A stretch of 64,000 bases of DNA from CALMEH01 sp964548225. Its GTDB lineage: Bacteria > Acidobacteriota > Blastocatellia > Pyrinomonadales > Pyrinomonadaceae. A model generated the notes under the pieces. It did not search any database. It saw nothing but the letters and a program-made list of their open reading frames with translations, and was not told the origin of the DNA. The stretch spans positions 24,451-88,450 of the forward strand of contig CAZJQP010000008.1 in assembly GCA_964548225.1 (NCBI GenBank), written 5' to 3'. Shown here piece by piece: positions 7,632 through 16,926 of the stretch. A program made the position numbers and the translations under genes. The first letter of the stretch is position 1, and each line of letters begins with the position of its first letter.

Positions 7632-10580
7632 ATGTTTAGGAAAAAATATTCATCATTAATCTTACAATCTATTTTGTTAGCGGTATTCTTTTGCGGCGCG
7701 GCAAAAGGCGCGGGCGAACTCGATTCCGGCTTTTCGGCTTCGGCGTTCGGCGGGTTAGCATTCAACGGCACTATCAACGCGGTCAAAGTTCAGCCGGACG
7801 GAAAAATTCTCGTCGGCGGACATTTTACCGAAGCGAATGGTTTTGCGGCAACGGCAATCGCCCGTCTCAACGCCGACGGCACAACCGATACTTCTTTCAG
7901 GTCGCCTGATTTTTATAGCTTTCAAGGAATCGGGCGGGAGGTTTGGGCAATCGCCTTACAGCCGGACGGAAAAATTCTCGTCGGCGGCGATTTGGTCGGC
8001 GCGGACAATGTCCCAAAACGCGGTTTGGTCAGACTCAACGCCGACGGTTCGCTCGACACTTCATTCAATAGTTATGAGCTTCCGACAAGTTCAATCGTTT
8101 TCGACATCGAAGTTCAAACGGATAATAAAATTCTAGTCGGCGGACTCGTCTGCGGCATCTTTCGTCTAAATGCGAACGGAACTTTTGACAATTCTTTTAC
8201 TCCGTCGCTAAACGGCACGGGCAGTAGCAACGGAGTCGAAGATTTAGACATTCAGCCGGACGGCAAAATCGTCGTTGTCGGCAGAAATCTGATGTTGCGC
8301 GTTACCGACACGGGCGCACTCGACGGCAGTTTTAATAACTCAAACAGTTTTTCCGGCGGCACAATTACCACCGTCAGGGTCAGAACAGACGGCAAAATTC
8401 TCGTCGGCGGTTCGTTTCAAACCATCAATGCCGCAACTCATCGGCGATTGCGTTTATTTAATTCCGACGGTTCATTAGATTCCGCCTTTAGCCCGCAAGG
8501 ACCGGATAGCGAGGTCAAAGACATTTTTCTCAAAGCGGACGGAAAAATTATCATTGGCGGCGCATTTGTCAATTATAACTCCACCCCTCGTTTAAGAGTC
8601 GCACAGATTAATGCTGACGGCTCGTTAGATACTTCAGTTCAATTTAATATCACGGGAGCGATTGGAACGGTCAACGATGTCGAGCTTCAAACGGACGGAA
8701 AACTTCTCGTCGGACTTCTAAACGGAGTTTCAACTTTTGTCAGATTTAATGCCGACGGCACAAACGATTCGGGCTTTGCGCCGTTGATTACCAGAGATGC
8801 GACGGTCAATAAAATTCTGCCACAACCGGACGGAAAAGTTCTCGTCCTCGGCGAATTTCTGTATGCCAACGGAGTCCAAAGAAACTATCTGGCACGGTTT
8901 AATGCCAATGGAAGTCTCGATACTTCTTTTGTTCCGCCGACGACCGGAACTCTTTCGTTCGCGCTCCAATCAGACGGAAAAATCTTGGTCGGAGGCTTTT
9001 CAAGTCTCAAAAGACTGAATCCGAACGGCTCGGAAGACACAAGTTTCGCCGTGCCGTCAAACGCGGTGGTTTATGACATTGTGCCGCTCGCCAACGGACA
9101 AATTTTATACGGCGGCAGTTTCGGCAGTATCGGCGGCGTTGTCAGATTGAATGCCAACGGTTCGGTTGATTCGACCTTTACATCTCCACAATTTAATTCA
9201 CGAATACAAAAACTGCTTTGGCAATCCGATGGAAAACTTCTCATCGGCGGCGAATTCACTTTTCCGCGCAATGCTATTGCACGTCTTAGTGCGGACGGTT
9301 CGCTCGATACTACATTCGTGGGCGAGGCAAATGCGCCTGTTTATGCGCTCGATTTGCAAGCGGACGGCAAAATCATTGTCGGCGGACAATTTACCGCACT
9401 TAACTCAAGCGTTAATCAAGTCAGTATCGGCAGACTTAATTCGAACGGGACTTTGGACACGGGTTTTGTTCAATCAACAAACAGCGTGGTGCGAACCGTA
9501 AAAGTCCAAACGGACGGCAAAATTCTTATCGGCGGAACAATGTCCGCGGTCGGCGGTGCGCCGCACAACGGTCTTGCCCGTCTTAATTCAAACGGCACAA
9601 TTGACAGCAGTTTTAATACCTTTGCAAATGCTTCGGTGAGAGATATACAACTCCAAACGGACGGTAAAATTCTGCTCGGCGGCACGTTCACTAAAATAAA
9701 CGGCTTGTCGGCGGTTAGAGTTGCACGTCTGCTAAATCCAACTGCACGGACTTTATTTGACTTTGACGGCGACAGCCGCGCCGATATTTCCGTCTTTCGA
9801 CCTTCGGAAAACAAATGGTATATCTCGCGCAGTTCCGACGGGCAAATAACTCAGACAATCTTTGCGGTCAACGGCGATATTCCGGCGCAGGCGGATTTTG
9901 ACGGCGACGGCAAAACCGATATTGCGGTTTTTCGTCCTTCGACAGGTGATTGGTGGTATATTTCAAGCATTGACGGCGGACAAAAGCTCACTCATTGGGG
10001 CGCGTCAGGCGACATTCCGCGCCCGTCGGACTTTGACGGCGACGGCAAAGCGGATTTCATCGTTTATCGGGCGGCGGAAAATAATTGGTATCGTTTGGGA
10101 AGCACCGGCGCAGTTTCAATTATTAATTTCGGCGTGGCGGGCGATAAACCCGTTACGGGTGATTTTGACGGCGACGGCAAATCTGATGTCGCCATTTACA
10201 GACCTTCGACCGGCGATTGGTGGTATGCCGCAAGTTCGGCAGGCGGACAGTTCCGAGCTACTCGTTGGGGAATTTCAACCGACATTCCCGCTCCCGCAGA
10301 TTTCGATGGCGACGGTAAAACAGACTTTGCCGTTTATCGTCCGTCAACGGGCGTTTGGTATATCTACAATTCATCAAACGGCGCACCAACAATTATGAAT
10401 TTCGGACTCACGGAAGATAAACCCGTTCCGGCAGATTATGACGGCGACGGACGAGCGGACGTTGCCGTTTTCCGACCGTCAACCGGCGTTTGGTATCTGA
10501 TGCGTTCGACGGCAGGATTCACGGCATTGCAGTTTGGAGTTTCGACCGATATTCCGACTCCGAATGCTTTTGTTCCATAG
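7632..10580 (+). CDS. Secreted delta-60 / VCBS repeat protein (paralogue)
   Basis: A 982-residue exported protein starting at ATG 7632 behind AGAGGGA; an in-frame upstream start at 7599 would begin inside the hairpin. A signal peptide ends near 'AAKGAG'. Residues about 25-690 are roughly twelve delta-60 repeats ('VQPDGKILVGGxF...RLNxDGSLDTSF'). Residues about 700-982 are VCBS units with DxDGDG calcium loops ending 'STDIPTPNAFVP', the same last words as its upstream neighbour. Likely an extracellular beta-propeller surface protein. Function unknown beyond binding. Confidence 0.9.
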   Translation: MFRKKYSSLILQSILLAVFFCGAAKGAGELDSGFSASAFGGLAFNGTINAVKVQPDGKILVGGHFTEANGFAATAIARLNADGTTDTSFRSPDFYSFQGIGREVWAIALQPDGKILVGGDLVGADNVPKRGLVRLNADGSLDTSFNSYELPTSSIVFDIEVQTDNKILVGGLVCGIFRLNANGTFDNSFTPSLNGTGSSNGVEDLDIQPDGKIVVVGRNLMLRVTDTGALDGSFNNSNSFSGGTITTVRVRTDGKILVGGSFQTINAATHRRLRLFNSDGSLDSAFSPQGPDSEVKDIFLKADGKIIIGGAFVNYNSTPRLRVAQINADGSLDTSVQFNITGAIGTVNDVELQTDGKLLVGLLNGVSTFVRFNADGTNDSGFAPLITRDATVNKILPQPDGKVLVLGEFLYANGVQRNYLARFNANGSLDTSFVPPTTGTLSFALQSDGKILVGGFSSLKRLNPNGSEDTSFAVPSNAVVYDIVPLANGQILYGGSFGSIGGVVRLNANGSVDSTFTSPQFNSRIQKLLWQSDGKLLIGGEFTFPRNAIARLSADGSLDTTFVGEANAPVYALDLQADGKIIVGGQFTALNSSVNQVSIGRLNSNGTLDTGFVQSTNSVVRTVKVQTDGKILIGGTMSAVGGAPHNGLARLNSNGTIDSSFNTFANASVRDIQLQTDGKILLGGTFTKINGLSAVRVARLLNPTARTLFDFDGDSRADISVFRPSENKWYISRSSDGQITQTIFAVNGDIPAQADFDGDGKTDIAVFRPSTGDWWYISSIDGGQKLTHWGASGDIPRPSDFDGDGKADFIVYRAAENNWYRLGSTGAVSIINFGVAGDKPVTGDFDGDGKSDVAIYRPSTGDWWYAASSAGGQFRATRWGISTDIPAPADFDGDGKTDFAVYRPSTGVWYIYNSSNGAPTIMNFGLTEDKPVPADYDGDGRADVAVFRPSTGVWYLMRSTAGFTALQFGVSTDIPTPNAFVP

Positions 10581-10602
10581 AAAATGTTCTATGATGAGGA
10601 AA

Positions 10603-10699
10603 CAAAGCACGGCATTATCAATTATCAATTATCCATTAATTTGTTGGGGTTATACCTAAAACCCCAAACATATAATTGATAATTGGTAATTGATAAATC
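10603..10699. repeat. Dispersed ~100-bp element, copy 1
   Basis: Starts CAAAGCACGGCATTATCA, continues with TTATCAA heptamers, a central GGGGTTATACCTAAAACCCC stem, and closes with heptamers of TAATTGR. The same element lies inverted at 44100-44215. The two ends are complementary, so the whole folds as one hairpin. Confidence 0.85.
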
Positions 10700-10810
10700 G
10701 TTCGCAATTATCCCGCTTTTTAGGCAGAGGTTCATCAAATCTATGTTGCAGGACGGCTTCCGACGTTAAAAGTCCGATAAACATTGAGCTTCGCCCTCGA
10801 AACATTGATA

Positions 10811-11177
10811 AAAGGACAGCGAACTTTGCCAAAAGTCCGCTGTCCTTTCGTGAAAGTCCGCTGTCCTTTCGTGAAAGTCCGCCGTCCTTTCATAAGAGTC
10901 CGCTGTCCTTTTACAAAAGTCCGCTGGCTTTCGCAAGAGTCCGCTGTCCTTTCGTGAAAGTCCGCTGGCTTTGGTGAGAGGTCGGCGAACTCTTACTAGA
11001 GTCCGGCGGACTTTCATAAGAGTCCGCTGTCCTTTCATAAGAGTTCGCCGGACTTTCGCAAGAGGTCGGCGGACTTTCATAAGAGTTCGCCGGACTCTTG
11101 CGAAAGAACAGCGGACTCTTAGCAAAGTTTGGCGGACTTTTATGAAAGGTCAGCGGACTTTTGACAGAGTTTGGCGG
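10811..11177. repeat. 21-bp tandem array with palindromic core, about 17 units
   Basis: Seventeen and a half diverged units with a period of 21 bp (two units are 20 bp). The core resembles AAAGTCCGC-N-GGACTTT, so each unit can form its own hairpin. Individual units occur in either polarity. Open frames cross the array on both strands as repeated 'KSPLSFR' or 'ERTADFH' words, but there is no ribosome binding site or domain, so it is not called a gene. It lies between the 3' ends of converging genes. Confidence 0.92.
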
Positions 11178-11226
11178 TTGATGAAGAGAATCATTTGCAC
11201 CAATCGCTTGTTTTTTTTATTTGAAA

Positions 11227-11892
11227 TTATCGCACAACAAAACTGCGTTCATATTCGCCGTAGGTGTAAGACGTTATGCCGTTACGTTCGGTGCTGCCGT
11301 AGGTTTTTCGACCGGGGCGATATTCGACGGTTACGATTCCGCCGTCTTCGAGCGTGAAAAGTCCGGCGTGGACAGCCGCCGTGCAGATTGATGAATCGCC
11401 CGTGTAAATATCGCTTCCCCAAATTGTTCCGGCAACGCCGTTCGGCGGGCATTCAAATTTGTAGATTTGCCCGTCATCGCCTTTGAATTGCGTGGTGCTT
11501 GTTGTCCACAAAATCGGTGTGATTTCATCGGTTGTTTCACTTGTTTCTTCTTTCTTCTGTGTAGATTCGGTTTTTGCCGTCGGAGTCGCTTTCGGCGTTG
11601 ATGAAACTTTCGGCGATGGTGAAGTATTTTCGATGTTCAGCTTTTGAGTGGTGGATTTTTTGTCTGACGTAAAATAGTTATAAACCAAATACGCGCTGAC
11701 AAGCCCGATTGCACCAAAAATCAGCAGACCGATAATGCCAACCCACAAAAGCGTTTGCCCTTTTTTCGGCGGCGTTCGTTGCACGACAACGGTTTCCTGT
11801 TCGCCCTCGAAAACCAGAGTCGTGCCGTCGTCCAAACAATAATTTAAAGTATCGTCGGAATAAGTTTGATTACATTTGAGACATTTTTTCAT
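11227..11892 (-). CDS. Zinc-ribbon membrane protein with C-terminal LCCL domain
   Basis: A 221-residue protein. Residues 1-25 hold a zinc-ribbon-like 'CLKCNQTYSDDTLNYCLDDG'. One membrane helix lies at about 47-72 ('LLWVGIIGLLIFGAIGLVSA'). A Ser/Thr/Lys-rich linker follows to about 125. The C-terminal 95 residues look like an LCCL domain ('GTIWGSDIYTGDSSICTAAVHAG', 'GGIVTVEYRPGRKTYGST'), placed outside the membrane. LCCL modules are best known from animal extracellular proteins and are thought to bind ligands or lipids. The role here is unknown. The gene lies 52 bp downstream of the prolyl oligopeptidase gene, separated by a hairpin. Confidence 0.82.
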   Translation of the reverse strand: MKKCLKCNQTYSDDTLNYCLDDGTTLVFEGEQETVVVQRTPPKKGQTLLWVGIIGLLIFGAIGLVSAYLVYNYFTSDKKSTTQKLNIENTSPSPKVSSTPKATPTAKTESTQKKEETSETTDEITPILWTTSTTQFKGDDGQIYKFECPPNGVAGTIWGSDIYTGDSSICTAAVHAGLFTLEDGGIVTVEYRPGRKTYGSTERNGITSYTYGEYERSFVVR

Positions 11893-11901
11893 AGATATAT
11901 T

Positions 11902-11940
11902 TATGCAGAAACGCCCACGAAATCAGCGCGTTTCTGCATA
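11902..11940. terminator. Hairpin between peptidase and LCCL genes
   Basis: Perfect 13-bp stem TATGCAGAAACGC / GCGTTTCTGCATA just after the peptidase stop. It belongs to the GCAGAAAC hairpin family and may terminate or attenuate transcription. There is no long T-run. Confidence 0.6.
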
Positions 11941-11944
11941 TTAG

Positions 11945-14059
11945 TTATTTCATCCCAAGATTTTTCATCAAAAAGCCGTAAATGTCGGCTTGTTCTTCGA
12001 TAATTTTCGCAGTCGGTTTGCCCGCGCCGTGTCCGGCTTTGGTTTCAATGCGGATTAAAACGGGCGCAGTTCCCTTTTGCGCTTTTTGGATTGTCGCCGC
12101 ATATTTAAAGCTGTGCGACGGCACAACGCGGTCGTCGTGGTCAGCGGTCGTAATCAAAACTGCCGGATAATTTTGCGGTTTGATGTTGTGCAGAGGCGAA
12201 TAGGCATACAACGCCTTGAACATCTCCGCCGATTCTTCCGATGAACCGTAATCCGAAGTCCACGCCCAGCCGATAGTGAATTTTTGAAACCGCAACATAT
12301 CCATTACGCCAACAGCCGGAAGTGCCGCGCCGAAAAGTTCCGGTCGTTGATTCAAAACCGCGCCGACTAATAATCCACCGTTTGAACCGCCGGAAATCGC
12401 AAGTTTTTTCGGCGAAGTATATTTATTTTTAATCAAATATTCCGCCGCCGCGATGAAATCGTCAAAGACATTTTGTTTTTTTAACTTTGTTCCGGCTTCG
12501 TGCCATTCTTCGCCGTATTCCGCACCGCCGCGCAAGTTCGGCATTGCAAAAACGCCGCCCATCTCCATCCACGTCAGCCGCGAAACCGAAAACGAAGGCG
12601 TGAGCGAAACCGAAAATCCGCCGTAACCATACAGCAAGGTCGGATTCATTCCATTTAATTTTACACCCTTTTTATGGACAATAAACATCGGAACTTCCGT
12701 GCCGTCTTTGCTTTTGTATTTTACCTGTTTGACTTCATAATCCGCCGAATTGAATTTGACCTTCGATTCGCGGAAAACGGTCGAATCACCTGTTTTCAAA
12801 TCGTATCGGTAAATTGTCGGCGGCGTGTTAAAGCTCGAATAACTGTAAAAAGTTTCGGTATCTGCACGTTTTCCGCCAAAACCGCCCGCCGAACCGATGC
12901 CCGGAAGCTCGATATTTTTTATAAAATTACCGTTAATGTCGTGAATTCTGATTTCGGTGTAAGCATCTTTCAAATAGTTAATGACAAATTGATTATTGAT
13001 CAGCGAAACGCCTTCGAGTGTTACGGAAGATTCCGCCACGACATCGCGCCATTGTTTGTTGGCTTCCAAAACATCAACCGAAACAATTTTGCCTTTCGGC
13101 GCGTCTTTGTCGGTTTTGAAATAGAATTTCGAACCGTCGTTACCGATAAACGAATATTCCGCCTCGAACTTGTCAATCACAGGCAAAACCGGCGCACGCG
13201 ACATTGTTAAGTTTTTGAAAAAGACTTGATTTTTCGGCGAAGTTCCCTTCCAGATATTCATCACCAACCAATTTCCGTCCTCGGTAACAAATCCGCCAAC
13301 GCCCATTTCTTTATCGTCGGGACGTTCATAAACGATATAATCATCCGTTTGCGGTGTGCCGAGCCTGTGGTAATAAAGTTTCTGATAATAGTTTGCGCTT
13401 TCGAGTTTGTCGCCTTCGGCAACATTCGGATAACGCGAATAATAAATCCCTTTGCCGTCTTTCGACCAGCTTGCGCCCGAAAATTTGCTGTCTTTCACAA
13501 CATCCGGCAAATCCTTTCCGCTTTCCGTTTCACGAAAACGCCATTCTTGCCAATCCGAACCGGCTGTCGAAATACTGTAAGCCAAAATCTTGCCGTCATC
13601 CGAAATCGAAATGCCCGAAAGCGCAACCGTTCCGTCTTTTGAAAGCGTGTTCGGGTCAAGCAAGACGCGCCCTTTGTCGCTCACGGAACTCGCCACATAA
13701 AGCACCGATTGATTTTGCAAGCCGTCGTTTTTGTAATAAAAATATTTTCCGCCTTCCTTAAACGGCGCAGAATATTTTTCGTAATTCCAAAGTTCCGTCA
13801 GACGCGCTTTTATTTTCGCACGGTTCGGAATCGTGTTCAGATAAGAAAATGTCAGTTTATTTTGCGCCTCAACCCAAGATTTTGTATCGGCTGAATCCAA
13901 ATCTTCGAGCCAACGATACGGGTCGGAAACTTTTGTTCCAAAATACTCATCCGTTTGATTTACGGTTTTCGTATTCGGATATTTAAGTTTCTGGGCGGTA
14001 ACATTTACAGTTAAAATCATACAAATCAAGATAAAGTAGCAGAATGTTTGTTTTCTCAT
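11945..14059 (-). CDS. Prolyl oligopeptidase, S9A family, secreted
   Basis: A 704-residue serine peptidase with a signal peptide ('FCYFILICMILTVNVTAQ', cut near residue 22), so periplasmic or secreted. The N-terminal part opens with 'YPNTKTVNQTDEYFGTKVSDPYRWLED' as in all prolyl oligopeptidases, followed by a beta-propeller. The C-terminal alpha/beta hydrolase domain carries the triad: Ser in 'ISGGSNGGLL', Asp in 'TADHDDRVVP', His in 'KAGHGAGKPT'. It cleaves short peptides after proline. Length matches the family. Confidence 0.96.
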   Translation of the reverse strand: MRKQTFCYFILICMILTVNVTAQKLKYPNTKTVNQTDEYFGTKVSDPYRWLEDLDSADTKSWVEAQNKLTFSYLNTIPNRAKIKARLTELWNYEKYSAPFKEGGKYFYYKNDGLQNQSVLYVASSVSDKGRVLLDPNTLSKDGTVALSGISISDDGKILAYSISTAGSDWQEWRFRETESGKDLPDVVKDSKFSGASWSKDGKGIYYSRYPNVAEGDKLESANYYQKLYYHRLGTPQTDDYIVYERPDDKEMGVGGFVTEDGNWLVMNIWKGTSPKNQVFFKNLTMSRAPVLPVIDKFEAEYSFIGNDGSKFYFKTDKDAPKGKIVSVDVLEANKQWRDVVAESSVTLEGVSLINNQFVINYLKDAYTEIRIHDINGNFIKNIELPGIGSAGGFGGKRADTETFYSYSSFNTPPTIYRYDLKTGDSTVFRESKVKFNSADYEVKQVKYKSKDGTEVPMFIVHKKGVKLNGMNPTLLYGYGGFSVSLTPSFSVSRLTWMEMGGVFAMPNLRGGAEYGEEWHEAGTKLKKQNVFDDFIAAAEYLIKNKYTSPKKLAISGGSNGGLLVGAVLNQRPELFGAALPAVGVMDMLRFQKFTIGWAWTSDYGSSEESAEMFKALYAYSPLHNIKPQNYPAVLITTADHDDRVVPSHSFKYAATIQKAQKGTAPVLIRIETKAGHGAGKPTAKIIEEQADIYGFLMKNLGMK

Positions 14060-14201
14060 AGTTTATTTTCTCACCGAAACAATTGAATGTTCTTTTGATT
14101 CTACAAGGCGGTTGAATTCGCGCCAAACCTGTTTTAGGCAATTAACAACCCTAAAACCACACCAAAAACATAGTGTGCAACGATTCTTAAAACCAAATTG
14201 A

Positions 14202-15596
14202 CTATTTTCCGTCTTTTCGTTTTCGCTTGCCTTCCGAAATCGGAGTTATACTTGCCGATTCTTTACTTTTCCTTCGGCTCGGACGTTCATTGAAATCACG
14301 AATATCATCAATAAATGTCGTTCCGCTGAGAACGACAAGCGCAGTCAAGGTCGTAAAAAGATAAGTAATTGCAGTCGTGTGCAAAACAAAATCAAAAATG
14401 CTGTGTATCAAAATGCCGAAACATCCCGTAAGTGCGCCAACAGCAACTCCTCGACGATAGATGTTTGGCGATTTGATATTTCGCAAACCCGTTTTGAACA
14501 AAACAAAAACGAAAAAAGCGGCAATGATTAAGCCGACAAGTCCTGCGTCTGTAAGAATTTGCAGATAATCATTGTGCGCTTGTTCAACGCGCTCGATTCC
14601 GCTAAAGGTGTCGTATTTTGTATAAGCCGAAGCAAATCCGCCCAAACCTGTGCCGAACGGGAAATAATTTTTTATAACATCTAAACTGACGTTCCAAATA
14701 TGTGTTCGATTGGTTGTAAAATCATTAGAGGAAGCAGTTTCGGCAATTCGGGTAAGCGAAGATTCGCCGCCGATGAGCATTGCGCCGACAATAATCGTCC
14801 CCAGAAGCAAAATGGCAAGTCCGCCTTTGAACAAGAGTTGACCGTAACTTTTTGTTTCCGTCGTCAACATTAAAAGAAAAAACACTTGCGCCAGAAGCGC
14901 GACTAAACCTCCGCGCGAACCGCTCAAGATTAAAGCAACGCCCATCAAACCGATTGCCGTAACATACAATAAACGCTTGTCTTTATGCACTGCGCCGACA
15001 AATAACAAACCAAGCGGAACGGCAATTGTCATTTCGATATATGCCGCAAAATTATGGCGATTGACGAACGAACCGAAAGGTTGGACATTGAGTTGTTCGT
15101 AAATTCCATAAATCTTCGTCGGACTCAAAACATATTGCAAAATTGCAAAAAACGCGAAGGTAAAACCAAAAATCGTAATCAAGGTAACGAGTTTTTGCAG
15201 ACGTTTTCCGCTGTCAACAAAGGTCAAAAGTGCCGCCAGATAAATAAAAAAAGCGAAAATGTGAAGTGAAAAAACCTTAGTCCAAAAAGGTTCCAACGAA
15301 ATGGTGCGCGGAATACCCGAAACTCCGGCAGTTTCCGCCAATGAACCGAAAGGAATTATTTGAATAAAACCGTAAATGACAATGGCGAGAAGCGGAATTT
15401 GAATAGCATTTTTGCTAAACCGCAGAACACCTGAACGAAAAGCATCAAACGCCCATAGCAACACGATAATTACGCCCGTCAAATAAAAAAGTGAAATCGT
15501 CGGTTGATGCACTGTGCCGTAAGCCAACGCCGTAACAACAATTGCCGCGCAGAGCAGAAAGAAGATTATTTTACTTGCTAAAGTCGTTTCTTTCAT
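14202..15596 (-). CDS. O-antigen ligase / polymerase-like membrane protein
   Basis: A 464-residue integral membrane protein with about ten to twelve hydrophobic helices. It has a Wzy_C/O-antigen ligase core with the periplasmic loop 'TNRTHIWNVSLDVIKNYFPFGTGLGGF' followed by 'QAHNDYLQILTDAGLVGLI'. This His-Asn-Asp-x-Leu motif is typical of O-antigen ligases and Wzy polymerases, which join or polymerise lipid-linked glycans outside the inner membrane. It is the last gene of a three-gene minus-strand run with the TPR protein and DegT-type aminotransferase. Confidence 0.88.
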   Translation of the reverse strand: MKETTLASKIIFFLLCAAIVVTALAYGTVHQPTISLFYLTGVIIVLLWAFDAFRSGVLRFSKNAIQIPLLAIVIYGFIQIIPFGSLAETAGVSGIPRTISLEPFWTKVFSLHIFAFFIYLAALLTFVDSGKRLQKLVTLITIFGFTFAFFAILQYVLSPTKIYGIYEQLNVQPFGSFVNRHNFAAYIEMTIAVPLGLLFVGAVHKDKRLLYVTAIGLMGVALILSGSRGGLVALLAQVFFLLMLTTETKSYGQLLFKGGLAILLLGTIIVGAMLIGGESSLTRIAETASSNDFTTNRTHIWNVSLDVIKNYFPFGTGLGGFASAYTKYDTFSGIERVEQAHNDYLQILTDAGLVGLIIAAFFVFVLFKTGLRNIKSPNIYRRGVAVGALTGCFGILIHSIFDFVLHTTAITYLFTTLTALVVLSGTTFIDDIRDFNERPSRRKSKESASITPISEGKRKRKDGK

Positions 15597-16892
15597 TTAT
15601 TTGAGTTTTTCCAATTTGAAATCATCCAGCCAAATTGTGCCGGTAATTAAACAATTTTCGCCGCAATATGAACGGGCAAGGCGAAAAATTGCTCCCTCAG
15701 TATCTGCGTTAAGCGCAAAATCAACTTGAATTTGTTGCCAATCGTTTGAATCATTCGGAAATGCCTTGCTGACCGCGATAATTTTATTATCTTTCCCGCT
15801 GACAACTTCGAGTGTCGGCGTTCCCGCACTTTTTAAGTTTTCGGTTTTCACCCAAAACGTCAAACGATACCGTGATGAAGGCGAAAGCGCGGCAATTTGA
15901 GATAGATTATAAAGTTCGATGCTCGAAAAACCGGTAAATAAAACACGCAAACCATATCCACCTTCGTGTTTATGGTTGCTGTCGCGGTCAACTTTTATTT
16001 TTTCCTTTGTAACAACATTCCAACCGAAAAATACTTTTTCTTCACCGCCACGGAATTCGCTTTCAAAGCCGGGATTTTCGATGGTTTCCGCCTTGGCATT
16101 CGGTTCGATTTTTAATTCGCTGATAAATTTAACTGATGCACGGAAAAATCTCTTATCGTAAAGTGCTTGAGCAATCAATTTCGCGGTTTCAATATGTTTT
16201 TCCTTTTCCTCAGCCGTGAGCGTTTCCCAAATGCGGACAGCATCATCGGGGCGTTCTTTGGCGGCATAAAATTTTGCCAGACTTGCTTTGGCTTCGCCGG
16301 AATTTCCCGCAAGTTCTTCGACTTTTGCAGTATTTTTATCGTAATAATCCCAAGCAATCGAGAAAACCTGTTCACGATAGACGATATTGTTTTCAGCGGC
16401 TTTTTTTAATTGGGCAAAGGCTTCAATGTCGCGCCCGCGCCGTAAATAAAAATTGCCTAATTGCCAATTCGGAAGAGTGTAGGTCGGTGCAAGTTCGATG
16501 GCGCGAAGCAAGGCTTTTTCTGCTTTTTCAAATTGTTCGGCTTGTTCATAACTACGCCCCAGAAAAGCCCACCATTCAAAATTAAACGGCGCAAACCGCA
16601 CAGCATTTTCGCTTAACATAAGCGATTTATCCATTTTTTCGGGTGAAAAAACATTGGCTTCGACATTTGCCGCAAAAAGATTCGTCGTCGGATCGGAAGG
16701 CGCAAGACTTAATGCAAAACCGGAAATGGTTTTGGCATTCGACGCGGTTGATGATGTCAAATTTGCTAACATATTGCCGAATTGCCAACGAATTGCAAAC
16801 CAACCGAAAGCCAAAGCAACAAGCACCGCAAGGACGATAAAAATCCGCGTAATGGTATTTTTCGAGTCTTTAATTATTATTTGTTCAGACAC
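15597..16892 (-). CDS. TPR protein with C-terminal carbohydrate-binding-like domain
   Basis: A 431-residue protein. One N-terminal membrane helix (about 16-34) is followed by TPR-like helices (residues about 85-250: 'WWAFLGRSYEQAEQFEKAEKALLRAIELAP'). The last 150 residues form a beta-rich domain ('GWNVVTKEKIKVDRDSNHKHEGGYGLRV ... IWLDDFKLEKL') resembling carbohydrate-binding modules. It abuts the O-antigen ligase gene with no gap. TPR partners of Wzy-type enzymes are common, so an assembly or chain-length role in glycan export is a reasonable inference. Confidence 0.8.
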   Translation of the reverse strand: MSEQIIIKDSKNTITRIFIVLAVLVALAFGWFAIRWQFGNMLANLTSSTASNAKTISGFALSLAPSDPTTNLFAANVEANVFSPEKMDKSLMLSENAVRFAPFNFEWWAFLGRSYEQAEQFEKAEKALLRAIELAPTYTLPNWQLGNFYLRRGRDIEAFAQLKKAAENNIVYREQVFSIAWDYYDKNTAKVEELAGNSGEAKASLAKFYAAKERPDDAVRIWETLTAEEKEKHIETAKLIAQALYDKRFFRASVKFISELKIEPNAKAETIENPGFESEFRGGEEKVFFGWNVVTKEKIKVDRDSNHKHEGGYGLRVLFTGFSSIELYNLSQIAALSPSSRYRLTFWVKTENLKSAGTPTLEVVSGKDNKIIAVSKAFPNDSNDWQQIQVDFALNADTEGAIFRLARSYCGENCLITGTIWLDDFKLEKLK

Positions 16893-16926
16893 TTGTTTAG
16901 AAAGTTATGCGATTTGTAAAATTTAA

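Noticed and set aside
10766..11125. Basic or 'RTADFHE' repeat protein across the 21-bp array
   Set aside because: Same reason: artefact of a 3-divisible period; no ribosome binding site or flanking domain.
10811..11177. CRISPR array
   Set aside because: Units are adjacent without unique spacers, the unit is only 21 bp and diverged, and no cas genes are in the window. The same applies to 31176-31448 and 44310-44540.
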